Part shown: positions 56,649 through 64,000 of the stretch, one piece after another | Position numbering within the stretch: the first letter of the stretch is position 1 | Layout of the letters: each line of letters starts with the position of its first letter | NCBI GenBank assembly: GCA_037482215.1 | Contig: CP148074.1 | Span: forward strand, 2,852,001 to 2,916,000 | Direction: 5' to 3' | Origin: Pseudomonas mendocina | GTDB taxonomy: Bacteria > Pseudomonadota > Gammaproteobacteria > Pseudomonadales > Pseudomonadaceae | Length of the DNA stretch: 64,000 nt | Made by a program: the position numbers and the translations under genes | Notes under the pieces: model-generated | The model's database searches: none | Told to the model about the DNA's origin: nothing | Seen by the model: only the letters and a program-made list of their open reading frames with translations

Positions 56649-58001
56649 TTACTGCCTGACAAACAACGCCATGGCTTCGACATGCCCTGTCTGAGGGAAC
56701 ATATCCAGAATACCTGCCCGTTCCAGCCGGTATCCCTGCTGTTGTAACTCGGCGCTGTCACGTGCCAGCGTAGCCGGATTACAGGAGACATAAAGCACAC
56801 GTCCAGCATTAAGGGCTTTCATCTGCTTAACCACCTGCAATGCGCCATCGCGGGGCGGATCCAGCAGTACAGCATCAAAACCGCCCACTGCCCAATCCGC
56901 TTCGCTAAGCGGCTTCGACAAATCCGCCTGATAAAAGTGCGTATTGTTCAAACCATTCATCTGCGCATTGTGTTTGGCGCGCTGCACCATCACATCAACC
57001 CCCTCCACCGCCACCAACTCGCGTACCCGCTGAGCCAATGGCAAGGCGAAGTTGCCCAGACCACAAAACAAGTCCAGTACCCGCTCGTTGGCCTGCGGCA
57101 CCAGCCAATCCAGCGCCTGCGCCACCATGGCGTCATTCACGGGTTGGTTGACCTGTACAAAATCGCCAGGGCGATAGGCCAGCATCAGGTTGTATTGCTC
57201 CAGCCGGTAATTCAACTGCTGATCTGCGACATAAGGTTGCGGATCATCCTTACCCTGTAGCCAGAGCTGCGCAGCCTGCTCCGAGCAGAAGCTGCTCAGA
57301 CGCGCCAGATCCGCCTCGGACAAAGCACTGGTATGCCTGATCAGCACAGCATTGCTGTCACCACTGAACAGCTCAACGTGCCCAATAGCCTGCGGTTTCT
57401 CCAGACTGCGCAATACGGATGGCAGCGCCTGCAAGATTGGTTGCAAAGGCTGGACCAGAACCGGGCATTGCTCAATATCAATGATGTCTTGACTGGCAGA
57501 TGCACGGAAACCAACCGCCAAATGGCGTGCGGCTGGGTCCCAGCGCACCGCCACTCTGGCGCGACGCCGATAGCCCAACTCAGGCCCGACCAGAGGGGCC
57601 GCCCACTGCGTCGGCTGAATAGCCGCTAAACGACTTAGCTGCTCTTCAAGCATGCGTTGTTTCAGGGCCAGCTGATCGGTGTGGGGCATATGTTGCAGGC
57701 TGCAACCGCCACATGCGCGCGCATGAGCGCACGCCTCTGTTCGACGTGCTGGGCTCGGCTCAAGGACACGCTCCACCCGCGCCTCGACCACCTTGCCGTG
57801 CGCAGCCAGCACCCGTGCCTCAACCTGTTCGCCTTGCAAGGCACCGCTGACAAACCAGGTGCGCCCCTCATTGAAGCCAATACCACGCCCATCATTGGCC
57901 TGACGCTCAATGTGCAATTTGAGCTTTTTGCCAACAGGCACTTGCTGCGCCTTGCTCCCGCCGCTGGGCTGGAAGCGCAAGCTACTGGTTTTCTTGGCCA
58001 T
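56649..58001 (-). CDS. rlmD: 23S rRNA (uracil-1939-C5)-methyltransferase
   Basis: A 450-residue TrmA-family methyltransferase. An N-terminal TRAM domain is followed by an iron-sulfur site ([11 protein letters not shown]). The SAM-binding motif [15 protein letters not shown] and catalytic Cys in [12 protein letters not shown] complete the enzyme. It makes m5U1939 in 23S rRNA. Its start overlaps the cysM stop (TAATG), so cysM and rlmD are one transcription unit. Confidence 0.94.
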   Translation of the reverse strand: MAKKTSSLRFQPSGGSKAQQVPVGKKLKLHIERQANDGRGIGFNEGRTWFVSGALQGEQVEARVLAAHGKVVEARVERVLEPSPARRTEACAHARACGGCSLQHMPHTDQLALKQRMLEEQLSRLAAIQPTQWAAPLVGPELGYRRRARVAVRWDPAARHLAVGFRASASQDIIDIEQCPVLVQPLQPILQALPSVLRSLEKPQAIGHVELFSGDSNAVLIRHTSALSEADLARLSSFCSEQAAQLWLQGKDDPQPYVADQQLNYRLEQYNLMLAYRPGDFVQVNQPVNDAMVAQALDWLVPQANERVLDLFCGLGNFALPLAQRVRELVAVEGVDVMVQRAKHNAQMNGLNNTHFYQADLSKPLSEADWAVGGFDAVLLDPPRDGALQVVKQMKALNAGRVLYVSCNPATLARDSAELQQQGYRLERAGILDMFPQTGHVEAMALFVRQ

Positions 58002-58897
58002 TAGTTGTCTTGAACATCGTAGATGCCACTGGACAGGTAGCGATCGCCACGGTCGCAGATGATTGCCACCATGATCGCGTTCTCCACTTCCTGAGACAGG
58101 CGCAGCATGGCTGCCACAGCACCACCGGACGATACGCCGCAGAAAACGCCTTCTTCACGCGCCAGACGGCGCATGACCTGTTCAGCTTCAAGCTGGCTCA
58201 TGTCGACCACGCGATCCACACGTTCAGCCTGATAAATTTTTGGCAGGTACTCTTGCGGCCAGCGGCGAATGCCCGGAATCGCTGAGCCTTCCATCGGCTG
58301 CAAGCCGACGATCTGGACATCGGGGTTCTGTTCTTTCAGGTAGCGAGAAACGCCCATGATAGTGCCAGTTGTACCCATGGAGCTGACGAAATGGGTAATA
58401 CGACCACCTGTCTGCTGCCAAATCTCCGGGCCAGTGCTGCGGTAGTGAGCTTCTGGGTTGTCACCATTGGCGAACTGGTCGAGCACTTTGCCCTTGCCCT
58501 CAGCTTGCATCTGCAGAGCCAGATCGCGAGCCTCTTCCATGCCCTCCACCAAAATCAGCTCAGCGCCATAGGCGGTCATTGCGGCCTTACGCTCAGCAGT
58601 GGAGTTGTCCGGCATGATCAGCACCATCTTGTAACCTTTGATGGCAGCCGCCATGGCCAGGGCAATGCCGGTATTGCCGCTGGTGGCCTCAATCAGTACA
58701 TCGCCTGGCTTAATGTCGCCACGCAGCTCGGCGCGATTGATCATCGACAGCGCAGGTCGATCCTTGACCGAACCTGCGGGGTTGTTGCCTTCCAGCTTCA
58801 GCAACAGGGTGTTGCTGGTATTGCCCGGCAGGCGTTGCAAACGAACCAGTGGGGTGTTGCCGATGCAATCGGCGATGGTTGGGAACTCGAAGCTCAT
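58001..58897 (-). CDS. cysM: Cysteine synthase B (O-acetylserine sulfhydrylase B)
   Basis: A 298-residue PLP enzyme. The Schiff-base Lys is in [15 protein letters not shown], and [15 protein letters not shown] is the phosphate/substrate loop. CysM-type enzymes can use thiosulfate as well as sulfide to make cysteine. I chose ATG 58897 ([18 protein letters not shown]) over an in-frame TTG 9 bp upstream. Confidence 0.95.
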   Translation of the reverse strand: MSFEFPTIADCIGNTPLVRLQRLPGNTSNTLLLKLEGNNPAGSVKDRPALSMINRAELRGDIKPGDVLIEATSGNTGIALAMAAAIKGYKMVLIMPDNSTAERKAAMTAYGAELILVEGMEEARDLALQMQAEGKGKVLDQFANGDNPEAHYRSTGPEIWQQTGGRITHFVSSMGTTGTIMGVSRYLKEQNPDVQIVGLQPMEGSAIPGIRRWPQEYLPKIYQAERVDRVVDMSQLEAEQVMRRLAREEGVFCGVSSGGAVAAMLRLSQEVENAIMVAIICDRGDRYLSSGIYDVQDN

Positions 58898-58980
58898 GGC
58901 GAACAAGAAATCCAGAATCGGGGTAAGTCGCGCATGATACCGACAAACCCGATTCAGCCATATCAGATATGGAAAGCCGC

Positions 58981-59322
58981 TTAGAACAGCAAGCTATAAG
59001 CAAATTCCAATAAACCCAGTACGCCCCCCACAAACCCCAGGCTTACCAGAAACCGTGGGAAGTACGGCAACCCCAGTACCAGAATGAACCCAGCCAGCGA
59101 TACCAGGCCAAATACCCCAACACTGCCCATGGCCCAGCCCCAGTGCTGGGCGCAAAGCCACAAACACAGCGGTAACGCCAGCCAACCGTAAACCCGCAGC
59201 ATACGGTGCCAGTAATCGGGCCAGGGCTTGCCCCAAACTGCTACCTGATGCCGTTTAATACCCTGACACAAACCTACCATTGAGGAATAAGCCAGCGCTG
59301 AAGCCCCCAGAATACTCAGCAT
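58981..59322 (-). CDS. DUF3325 membrane protein
   Basis: A 113-residue protein with three or four transmembrane helices (LGASALAYSSMVGL, VYGWLALPLCLWLCA, MGSVGVFGLVSLAGFILVLGL, LVSLGFVGGVLGLLEFA). It matches the DUF3325 family, usually found with PepSY-TM proteins and TonB receptors. It overlaps the PepSY gene by 7 bp. It is probably an accessory subunit of the PepSY reductase. Confidence 0.8.
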   Translation of the reverse strand: MLSILGASALAYSSMVGLCQGIKRHQVAVWGKPWPDYWHRMLRVYGWLALPLCLWLCAQHWGWAMGSVGVFGLVSLAGFILVLGLPYFPRFLVSLGFVGGVLGLLEFAYSLLF

Positions 59323-60974
59323 GCCAGTTCCTCCTTGGCAGCCCGCTGCTTACGGGCATCACTGACGTATTCGCCCCCCTGGCCCGTGCGCAAAGCCGCA
59401 AGCAGCACCAGCGCGCCCATCGCCATCGTGGTCAGCTCGACATACAGCCCAATACCATTACCCAGCAGTGGCAAACCATTCAGCGCGTTGGCCAGCGGCA
59501 GTGCCAGCATTAATAGAGCGCCAACCCACAGTTGCTCACGCCAGGCCTGCATCCATGGACGCAGACTCGTATGCACAAAACTCAGCCCCCACAAGGCAAA
59601 GAAGGCATTCACCTCGGCATTGGGTCGTGCGGTCAGTTCAACTGGCAACAAGCGGTTTGCCCACAGCATGCCAACACAGGCAATCATCAGCCCGGCCACA
59701 ATCGCAATGTTGACCCGTTCGATAAACGCATAACCAGAGCGCGCTGGGCGGCTTTCTTTGGCATAACGGCGACGACGCTTAACGGTAAACAGGATCAGCC
59801 CACCGGCCATCATCGCCGTACTGATCATGCCGCAGATGAAGTACACCCAACGCATTGGGTATCCGCCGAACTGAGCAAAGTGCAAACCGGCCAGTACCCG
59901 CTGAACCAGAGTGGCACCAACTGAATCTGGTGCTGGGCGAATCACCTCACCCGTAAGGGCATTCAGGCTCATGCTGCGCCCTTTAGTCAGTTCAATGACA
60001 TTACCCAGCACAGGACGGCCTTCAAATACCGCATCGCCATTGGCGCTACGCTTGAGGTTAAAGCCTGATAGCGAACCCAGGTCTGCCTCGGCACGGGCAA
60101 TCAGCGCCATAAAATCGATGTCATCAGTGCGGTCCATCAGTGGTACACGCTCGGCCTGCTGACGCTGCTGACGCTGCCCACGCTGGCCACCCGCCCCCTG
60201 CTCGCCACGCCCACCTTGCTGCCTCTGCGCGCCACGCTCGCCCTGGTGTTGAGCGCCAGCGGTTGAATCGCCACGCATGGCCGCCTGATAGGCCTGACGA
60301 TCACCATCGAACAGGGCATCCATTGGCGCAGGCATATAGATAAGGAAGAAGATCACCAACCCCGTGTAGGTGATCATGATGTGGAAAGGCAGTAACAACA
60401 CGCCACTGGCATTGTGATAATCCAGCCAGGAGCGTTGACCCTTATTCGGGCGAAACGTAAAAAACTCCTTGAAGAACTTCTTATGGATCACGATGCCGCT
60501 GACGATAGCCGCCAGCATCGCCATGGCCATAAAGCCCACAACCCAGATGCCAATGTTGCGCGGGAAATGCAGGGTGTAATGGAAACGGAAGAAAAAGTTG
60601 CCTCCAGCGGTCTGGCGGGGCGTGATCACCTCACCGGTTGCCGGATCAAGCACAGTCATGGCGTTACCACGACCGCCGCCACCGCCCTGCTGTTCACCTG
60701 CTGAAACAGCCAAACGCGGTGAACGCTCACTCGGCAATGCGACCTGCCAGCTGCTCTCATCCGCGTGATGGGTGCGCAAATGCTTTATCGCAGTCGCAAC
60801 CGCCTGCTCACGGTCAACAGTCTGGGTTGGTACCTCAGGCTGCATCCACAGATTGATCTCTTTATCGAATACAGCCAGCGTTCCCGTCAGGAAGATAGCC
60901 ACCAGCGCCCAACCAAACACTAGGCCAGACCAGGTGTGCAACCATGAAAGCGACTGGGTGATGTTGTGCTTCAT
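59316..60974 (-). CDS. PepSY-associated TM protein, putative siderophore reductase
   Basis: A 552-residue inner-membrane protein with helices at about 12-35, 143-165, 192-215 and several near the C-terminus (VYFICGMISTAMMAGGLILF). Periplasmic PepSY segments lie between helices. His pairs in WLHTWSG, FHYTLHF, LDYHNASGVLLLPFH are candidate haem ligands. Related proteins near siderophore receptors are thought to reduce ferric siderophores. One periplasmic loop has an unusual Gly/Gln/Arg-rich tract (about residues 235-276). ATG 60974 overlaps the DUF3649 stop by 4 bp. Confidence 0.83.
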   Translation of the reverse strand: MKHNITQSLSWLHTWSGLVFGWALVAIFLTGTLAVFDKEINLWMQPEVPTQTVDREQAVATAIKHLRTHHADESSWQVALPSERSPRLAVSAGEQQGGGGGRGNAMTVLDPATGEVITPRQTAGGNFFFRFHYTLHFPRNIGIWVVGFMAMAMLAAIVSGIVIHKKFFKEFFTFRPNKGQRSWLDYHNASGVLLLPFHIMITYTGLVIFFLIYMPAPMDALFDGDRQAYQAAMRGDSTAGAQHQGERGAQRQQGGRGEQGAGGQRGQRQQRQQAERVPLMDRTDDIDFMALIARAEADLGSLSGFNLKRSANGDAVFEGRPVLGNVIELTKGRSMSLNALTGEVIRPAPDSVGATLVQRVLAGLHFAQFGGYPMRWVYFICGMISTAMMAGGLILFTVKRRRRYAKESRPARSGYAFIERVNIAIVAGLMIACVGMLWANRLLPVELTARPNAEVNAFFALWGLSFVHTSLRPWMQAWREQLWVGALLMLALPLANALNGLPLLGNGIGLYVELTTMAMGALVLLAALRTGQGGEYVSDARKQRAAKEELAC

Positions 60975-61261
60975 GCCAGACGCTCCATCAGTTGCGGCCA
61001 AAAGCCAATCACAGCAAGCGGCACTGACAACGCCACGCCCATCGCTACCCTGCTTACGCGAGCCTCCACAAAGCTCCAGATAATAAAGCCCAGGTACACC
61101 ACAAAACTCAGCAGTGCAGAGATCACCACTGCCTCTGTAGGTTTAACGGGCAGCACACGGGCCAACGCAGCACTGGCTGTGTAAGTGAACAGGTAGCCAC
61201 CCAAGACTGCCAACAGGCAGCGGGCAATCAGCACCTGACTTGATGAGCTTATTCGCGCCAT
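60971..61261 (-). CDS. DUF3649 membrane protein
   Basis: A 96-residue protein with three transmembrane helices (LIARCLLAVLGGYLFTYTASAALA, AVVISALLSFVVYLGFIIW, GVALSVPLAVIGFW). It matches the DUF3649 family, which accompanies PepSY-TM iron proteins. It overlaps the start of the PepSY gene (ATGA). I chose ATG 61261 over one 9 bp upstream. Probably a subunit of the same reductase complex. Confidence 0.8.
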   Translation of the reverse strand: MARISSSSQVLIARCLLAVLGGYLFTYTASAALARVLPVKPTEAVVISALLSFVVYLGFIIWSFVEARVSRVAMGVALSVPLAVIGFWPQLMERLA

Positions 61262-61338
61262 ACACCTCAACCTCTGTTCTGCCCAAGCCCTGACAACAAG
61301 GGCTGAGCGACTACACCGTGTTATTACTCGAATGACGG

Positions 61339-62643
61339 CTACACGCTTAGCGCCGACTCATCCACTACAGCCGTGCCGCAGGATGGCACCGCCTCTATTT
61401 TCAAATCATGTTGCTGTATCCAGCTACGCAGCAGCGCAGCCTGCACCGGATTGGCCGACGCGTCAGGCCGCTGGGGATGAACATGGCCGCGCCACATTAA
61501 CAGCAACAGGCTCTGCATTAGCTGGGTCAGGTTGCCTGCATAGGCCGGTAAACGACACAGCTCTACGACCTGCGCAGGACCTTGCGCCAAACGCTCCAAA
61601 ACAGGTGACAGCAATTCAGCCGGACCGTCGATTTCGCCAATTGGCGTTCTGAACACCTGCCCGCCGGAACGTGGTGCTGTTGGCATCAGCTCGAACATCA
61701 GTTGGCCGATGCGCTGAACACATACATCAGCCGCCAAGGCTTGTGGCTGTTTCTGAAACAGGTCTTGACGCTGCCGTTGATTACGCGCGAGATCCTTCAG
61801 CGACTCGCGAACAGCAGGTGACGATACATTGGCAATCAATGCCTGTGCCGATTGCGGAATAGACAGCACCTCGATCATTTCAAAAGCGTTGGCGCTGTCC
61901 AGGTAGGTCAGGCCGACCTGAGCCGCAATGCGGTGCACATCCACGGAGTGCTGCGGGCTCCAGTGATCGCTGAGCAGATCATGGGCCAGATAGGCTTTGT
62001 TCATTTGCCCAAGGCGGCCAAGGTTGGCGCTCAGGCTGGGCTGATCATGGAATACGCTGGCCTGATCCAAGCGATTCAGCAGATCCAAGCCCGCGCCCAT
62101 GTTCTGCTCAGACGTGCCCGATAACGTATGAGCCAGCTCATTAAGCAGCTTTTGTACCGGCATCATCTGAGTAGCCCCCGGATGGCACATGTAGTGCAGA
62201 TAGAACAAACCTCTAGGCTTCAGGCTACGCTTTACCACTTTTAACAATTGCTGTTGCGTAACCTGTGGTATCCACGACCAGACACCGTGGCAGACCATAA
62301 AGTCAAAGAACAACGCATTGCTCTGGGCGAACTCAGCAAAGTCAGCCTCAATAAAGCGCAGGTTTTTAAGGCCTAGTAGCTCTGCGGACTGACGGGCGAA
62401 GGCGATGTGCTGCGGATTAAAATCCACACCAACGAAATCGCCCTGCGGGTTACAAGCAGCGGCCAGCAACAGATTGACGCCCAGCCCACAGCCGATCTCG
62501 CAATAGGAATAGCCCTGGGTGATGTCTGGCACCTGCAAGCCTTTTAAGGTCGCTAAGGTTACCAGCCAGACCGGCTGAATCTCCTTGTGGAAATGCGCAG
62601 GATAGCTGACGTCCGTTACATAACCGCTTTGTTTAGTGCTCAC
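61339..62643 (-). CDS. Methyltransferase with C-terminal regulatory (PKMT-type) domain
   Basis: A 434-residue two-domain protein. The N-terminal SAM-dependent methyltransferase has motif I CEIGCGLGVNLLLAAA (about 47-62), the acidic post-motif GVDFNPQHIAFA and FFDFMVCHGVWSW. The C-terminal half (about 210-434) lacks catalytic motifs and looks like the methyltransferase-regulatory domain found in bacterial protein-lysine methyltransferases. It lies just after the TonB receptor in the iron-uptake cluster. The target is unknown; a protein or the siderophore are both possible. Confidence 0.8.
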   Translation of the reverse strand: MSTKQSGYVTDVSYPAHFHKEIQPVWLVTLATLKGLQVPDITQGYSYCEIGCGLGVNLLLAAACNPQGDFVGVDFNPQHIAFARQSAELLGLKNLRFIEADFAEFAQSNALFFDFMVCHGVWSWIPQVTQQQLLKVVKRSLKPRGLFYLHYMCHPGATQMMPVQKLLNELAHTLSGTSEQNMGAGLDLLNRLDQASVFHDQPSLSANLGRLGQMNKAYLAHDLLSDHWSPQHSVDVHRIAAQVGLTYLDSANAFEMIEVLSIPQSAQALIANVSSPAVRESLKDLARNQRQRQDLFQKQPQALAADVCVQRIGQLMFELMPTAPRSGGQVFRTPIGEIDGPAELLSPVLERLAQGPAQVVELCRLPAYAGNLTQLMQSLLLLMWRGHVHPQRPDASANPVQAALLRSWIQQHDLKIEAVPSCGTAVVDESALSV

Positions 62644-62687
62644 GCAGACCTCTTAGCGCAGCAGGATCAATACCCTGCGAATACGAA

Positions 62688-62716
62688 AATTCCCCGACAG
62701 AAACTGCCGGGGAATC
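62688..62716 (-). terminator. Terminator after the TonB receptor gene
   Basis: On the minus strand ATTCCCCGGCAG-TTT-CTGTCGGGGAAT (one mismatch) is followed by TTTCG. It lies between the receptor and the methyltransferase, so the downstream genes depend on read-through or another promoter. Confidence 0.7.
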
Positions 62717-62735
62717 AGTGACTCAGTGCGATCGC

Positions 62736-64000
62736 TTAGAAGGCTTGAGTCAGCGAGAAGATATAGCGACGACCATCCAGGTTGTAGTTGAAGCCGTCGT
62801 CGGTGTTCACCTTCTCATTGCCCAGGTTGTAAATACCGGCCTTGAGTGTCAGGTCTTTAGTGGCCTTGTAGCCCAGTCCCACATCAAAGAATCGGTACGC
62901 CGGATAGGTCACACCATTAGTGGACGAACCACTCGTACCCGTCTGCCAACGACCGGAGGTTGAGCCACGGTAGTTAAATTGCGTCCAGGCATTCAGGCGC
63001 TCAGTTACGTCCCAGTCCAGCGACGCATTGAAACTGTGCTTAGCCATATCGTTGAGCGCCTCGCCCTTATAGACGCCAGACTTCTGCTCTGTGTCTGTAA
63101 AGGTGTAGCTATGACGGTAAGTCAGGTTATCTAGGATTTTGTAATCCAGAGTCCATTCAATACCACGCAGCTCAGCCTCATCCACGTTCTCGTTGGCGGT
63201 ATAGCCACGATCTTCGTACGGGTAGATGGTGCCATTCCACTCACACACCTTATTAACGGTGTCACAGATGTTGCCAGTGCGGTTTACCTTGTCCTTGTAG
63301 TCGGTGACATACACGGTCACAGTTGTTTCCAGCCCCCAGTCGAAGTTCTCGTACGCCAAGCCGATTTCTTTGTTCAGGCTCTTTTCAGGCTTGAGATCCG
63401 GGTTGCCAATCACAGTCCCGCCCATGGAGGAGAGGCCGTAGTCGCTGGCGGCGTTACGCAGGTCAGGCGCTTTAAAGCCTGAAGTCACCCCCCCTTTGAG
63501 GGTGAAGTTTTCATTGATGTGATAGACACCATAGACCTTCGGACTGAAGTGATCACCAAACGCTTGGTTATCGTCATAACGACCGCTCAGTGTCAGGGTG
63601 AAGTCATCAGTCATCGCCCAGCTGTCCTCCACAAAGAAGGAGTTCTGGTAGCGATTCATTTCCACAACGGCGTTCGGATCCTCAACAATCGGCCGTTTCA
63701 AACCATTGGATGATCCGTCTTTCAGGTCTTCATACTTGTGGGTCAGGCCAGCCGTTACCGTATGGCGATCAAAGAAGTAAGTACCCTGCGTATTTACCGT
63801 CAACACGTCATAGGTGATGCCTTTCCCTGTAGTGGTGTTCAGGGAGGACTTATTGTCGGACTTATCGTAGTTAATGTACGAGTTGGTTTGCAGGCTGCCG
63901 TAAGAACCCTCATGGGCCAGGAAGTAGTTTTCCTTCACCGACTCGCGATAGCTCTTGGTGCCATCTTCAGCGATGCTCTTACCCGGATTGGAAGTACGCT
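62736..64000 (-). CDS. TonB-dependent outer-membrane receptor (5' end beyond window)
   Basis: At least 420 residues of the beta-barrel of a TonB-dependent receptor. The frame stays open from the stop at 62736 to the window edge, so the plug, signal peptide and TonB box lie outside. The barrel motifs include GVTSGFKAPDLRNAASDYGL, NPDLKPEKSLNKEIGLAYE, DEAELRGIEWTLDYK and the terminal strand DGRRYIFSLTQAF ending in Phe. The C-terminus resembles catecholate receptors such as CirA/FepA. The adjacent PepSY/DUF3649/DUF3325 genes support an iron-siderophore role. The GTG at 63938 is an internal valine, not a start. Confidence 0.9.
   Translation of the reverse strand, partial: RTSNPGKSIAEDGTKSYRESVKENYFLAHEGSYGSLQTNSYINYDKSDNKSSLNTTTGKGITYDVLTVNTQGTYFFDRHTVTAGLTHKYEDLKDGSSNGLKRPIVEDPNAVVEMNRYQNSFFVEDSWAMTDDFTLTLSGRYDDNQAFGDHFSPKVYGVYHINENFTLKGGVTSGFKAPDLRNAASDYGLSSMGGTVIGNPDLKPEKSLNKEIGLAYENFDWGLETTVTVYVTDYKDKVNRTGNICDTVNKVCEWNGTIYPYEDRGYTANENVDEAELRGIEWTLDYKILDNLTYRHSYTFTDTEQKSGVYKGEALNDMAKHSFNASLDWDVTERLNAWTQFNYRGSTSGRWQTGTSGSSTNGVTYPAYRFFDVGLGYKATKDLTLKAGIYNLGNEKVNTDDGFNYNLDGRRYIFSLTQAF

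Noticed and set aside
63936..63938. GTG start for the TonB receptor at 63938
   Set aside because: The frame stays open upstream to the window edge and reads as barrel sequence, so the codon is an internal valine.

Overview
The window looks like chromosomal DNA of a Pseudomonas (sensu lato) of moderate GC. From about 14.7 kb to 58.9 kb the gene order closely follows the Pseudomonas aeruginosa core chromosome as I remember it: tRNA-Ser, purC, bamC, dapA, gcvR, bcp, tusA-like, bepA, nadA, tRNA-Lys, queC/queE, cpoB-pal-tolBARQ-ybgC, ruvBAC, yebC/pmpR, aspS, dps, slyX, an OprD porin, proS, acyP, yihY, arsC, wrbA, hda, purM/purN, lpxO, mazG, relA, rlmD, cysM. Two OprD-family porins and the polyamine-type binding protein fit the same genus. 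I see no insertion sequences, CRISPR arrays, rRNA genes or phage genes. The window ends inside a TonB-dependent receptor.

Layout. (1) 0-9.1 kb: an IclR regulator faces an operon of enoyl-CoA hydratase, 3-hydroxyacyl-CoA dehydrogenase, 3-oxoadipyl-CoA thiolase, a type III CoA-transferase, EtfB, EtfA and an OprD porin. I read this as a dicarboxylate (adipate-like) beta-oxidation operon in which the thiolase could regenerate the succinyl-CoA used by the CoA-transferase. (2) 9.4-14.5 kb: a second accessory cluster. A class III PLP enzyme of the phospho-lyase subfamily, a hydroxylysine-kinase-like phosphotransferase and a periplasmic binding protein face an SDR dehydrogenase and a GntR/FCD regulator across a region with a perfect 16-bp palindrome. 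I infer catabolism of an amino alcohol by phosphorylation and then phospho-elimination. This is the least described system here. (3) 14.7-34.2 kb: housekeeping genes, mostly on the minus strand: purine and lysine synthesis, outer-membrane assembly, NAD and queuosine synthesis, the Tol-Pal complex, RuvABC and AspRS. PurC is of an unexpected long type. The tRNA-Lys that hosts islands in other pseudomonads shows no sign of an insertion. (4) 34.6-48.7 kb: Dps, a membrane-anchored cold-shock-domain protein, an OprD porin with a long leader, proS, a thioredoxin-like lipoprotein, acylphosphatase, YihY, ArsC, WrbA, Hda and an AI-2E family permease. (5) 49-58.9 kb: purMN, envelope proteins, a frameshifted lpxO-like gene, mazG, relA, rlmD and cysM. 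(6) 59-64 kb: an iron-uptake module: DUF3325, PepSY-TM reductase, DUF3649, a two-domain methyltransferase and a truncated TonB receptor.

Functions are assigned from recognisable motifs, length and synteny. No database search was possible, so P. aeruginosa correspondences come from memory.
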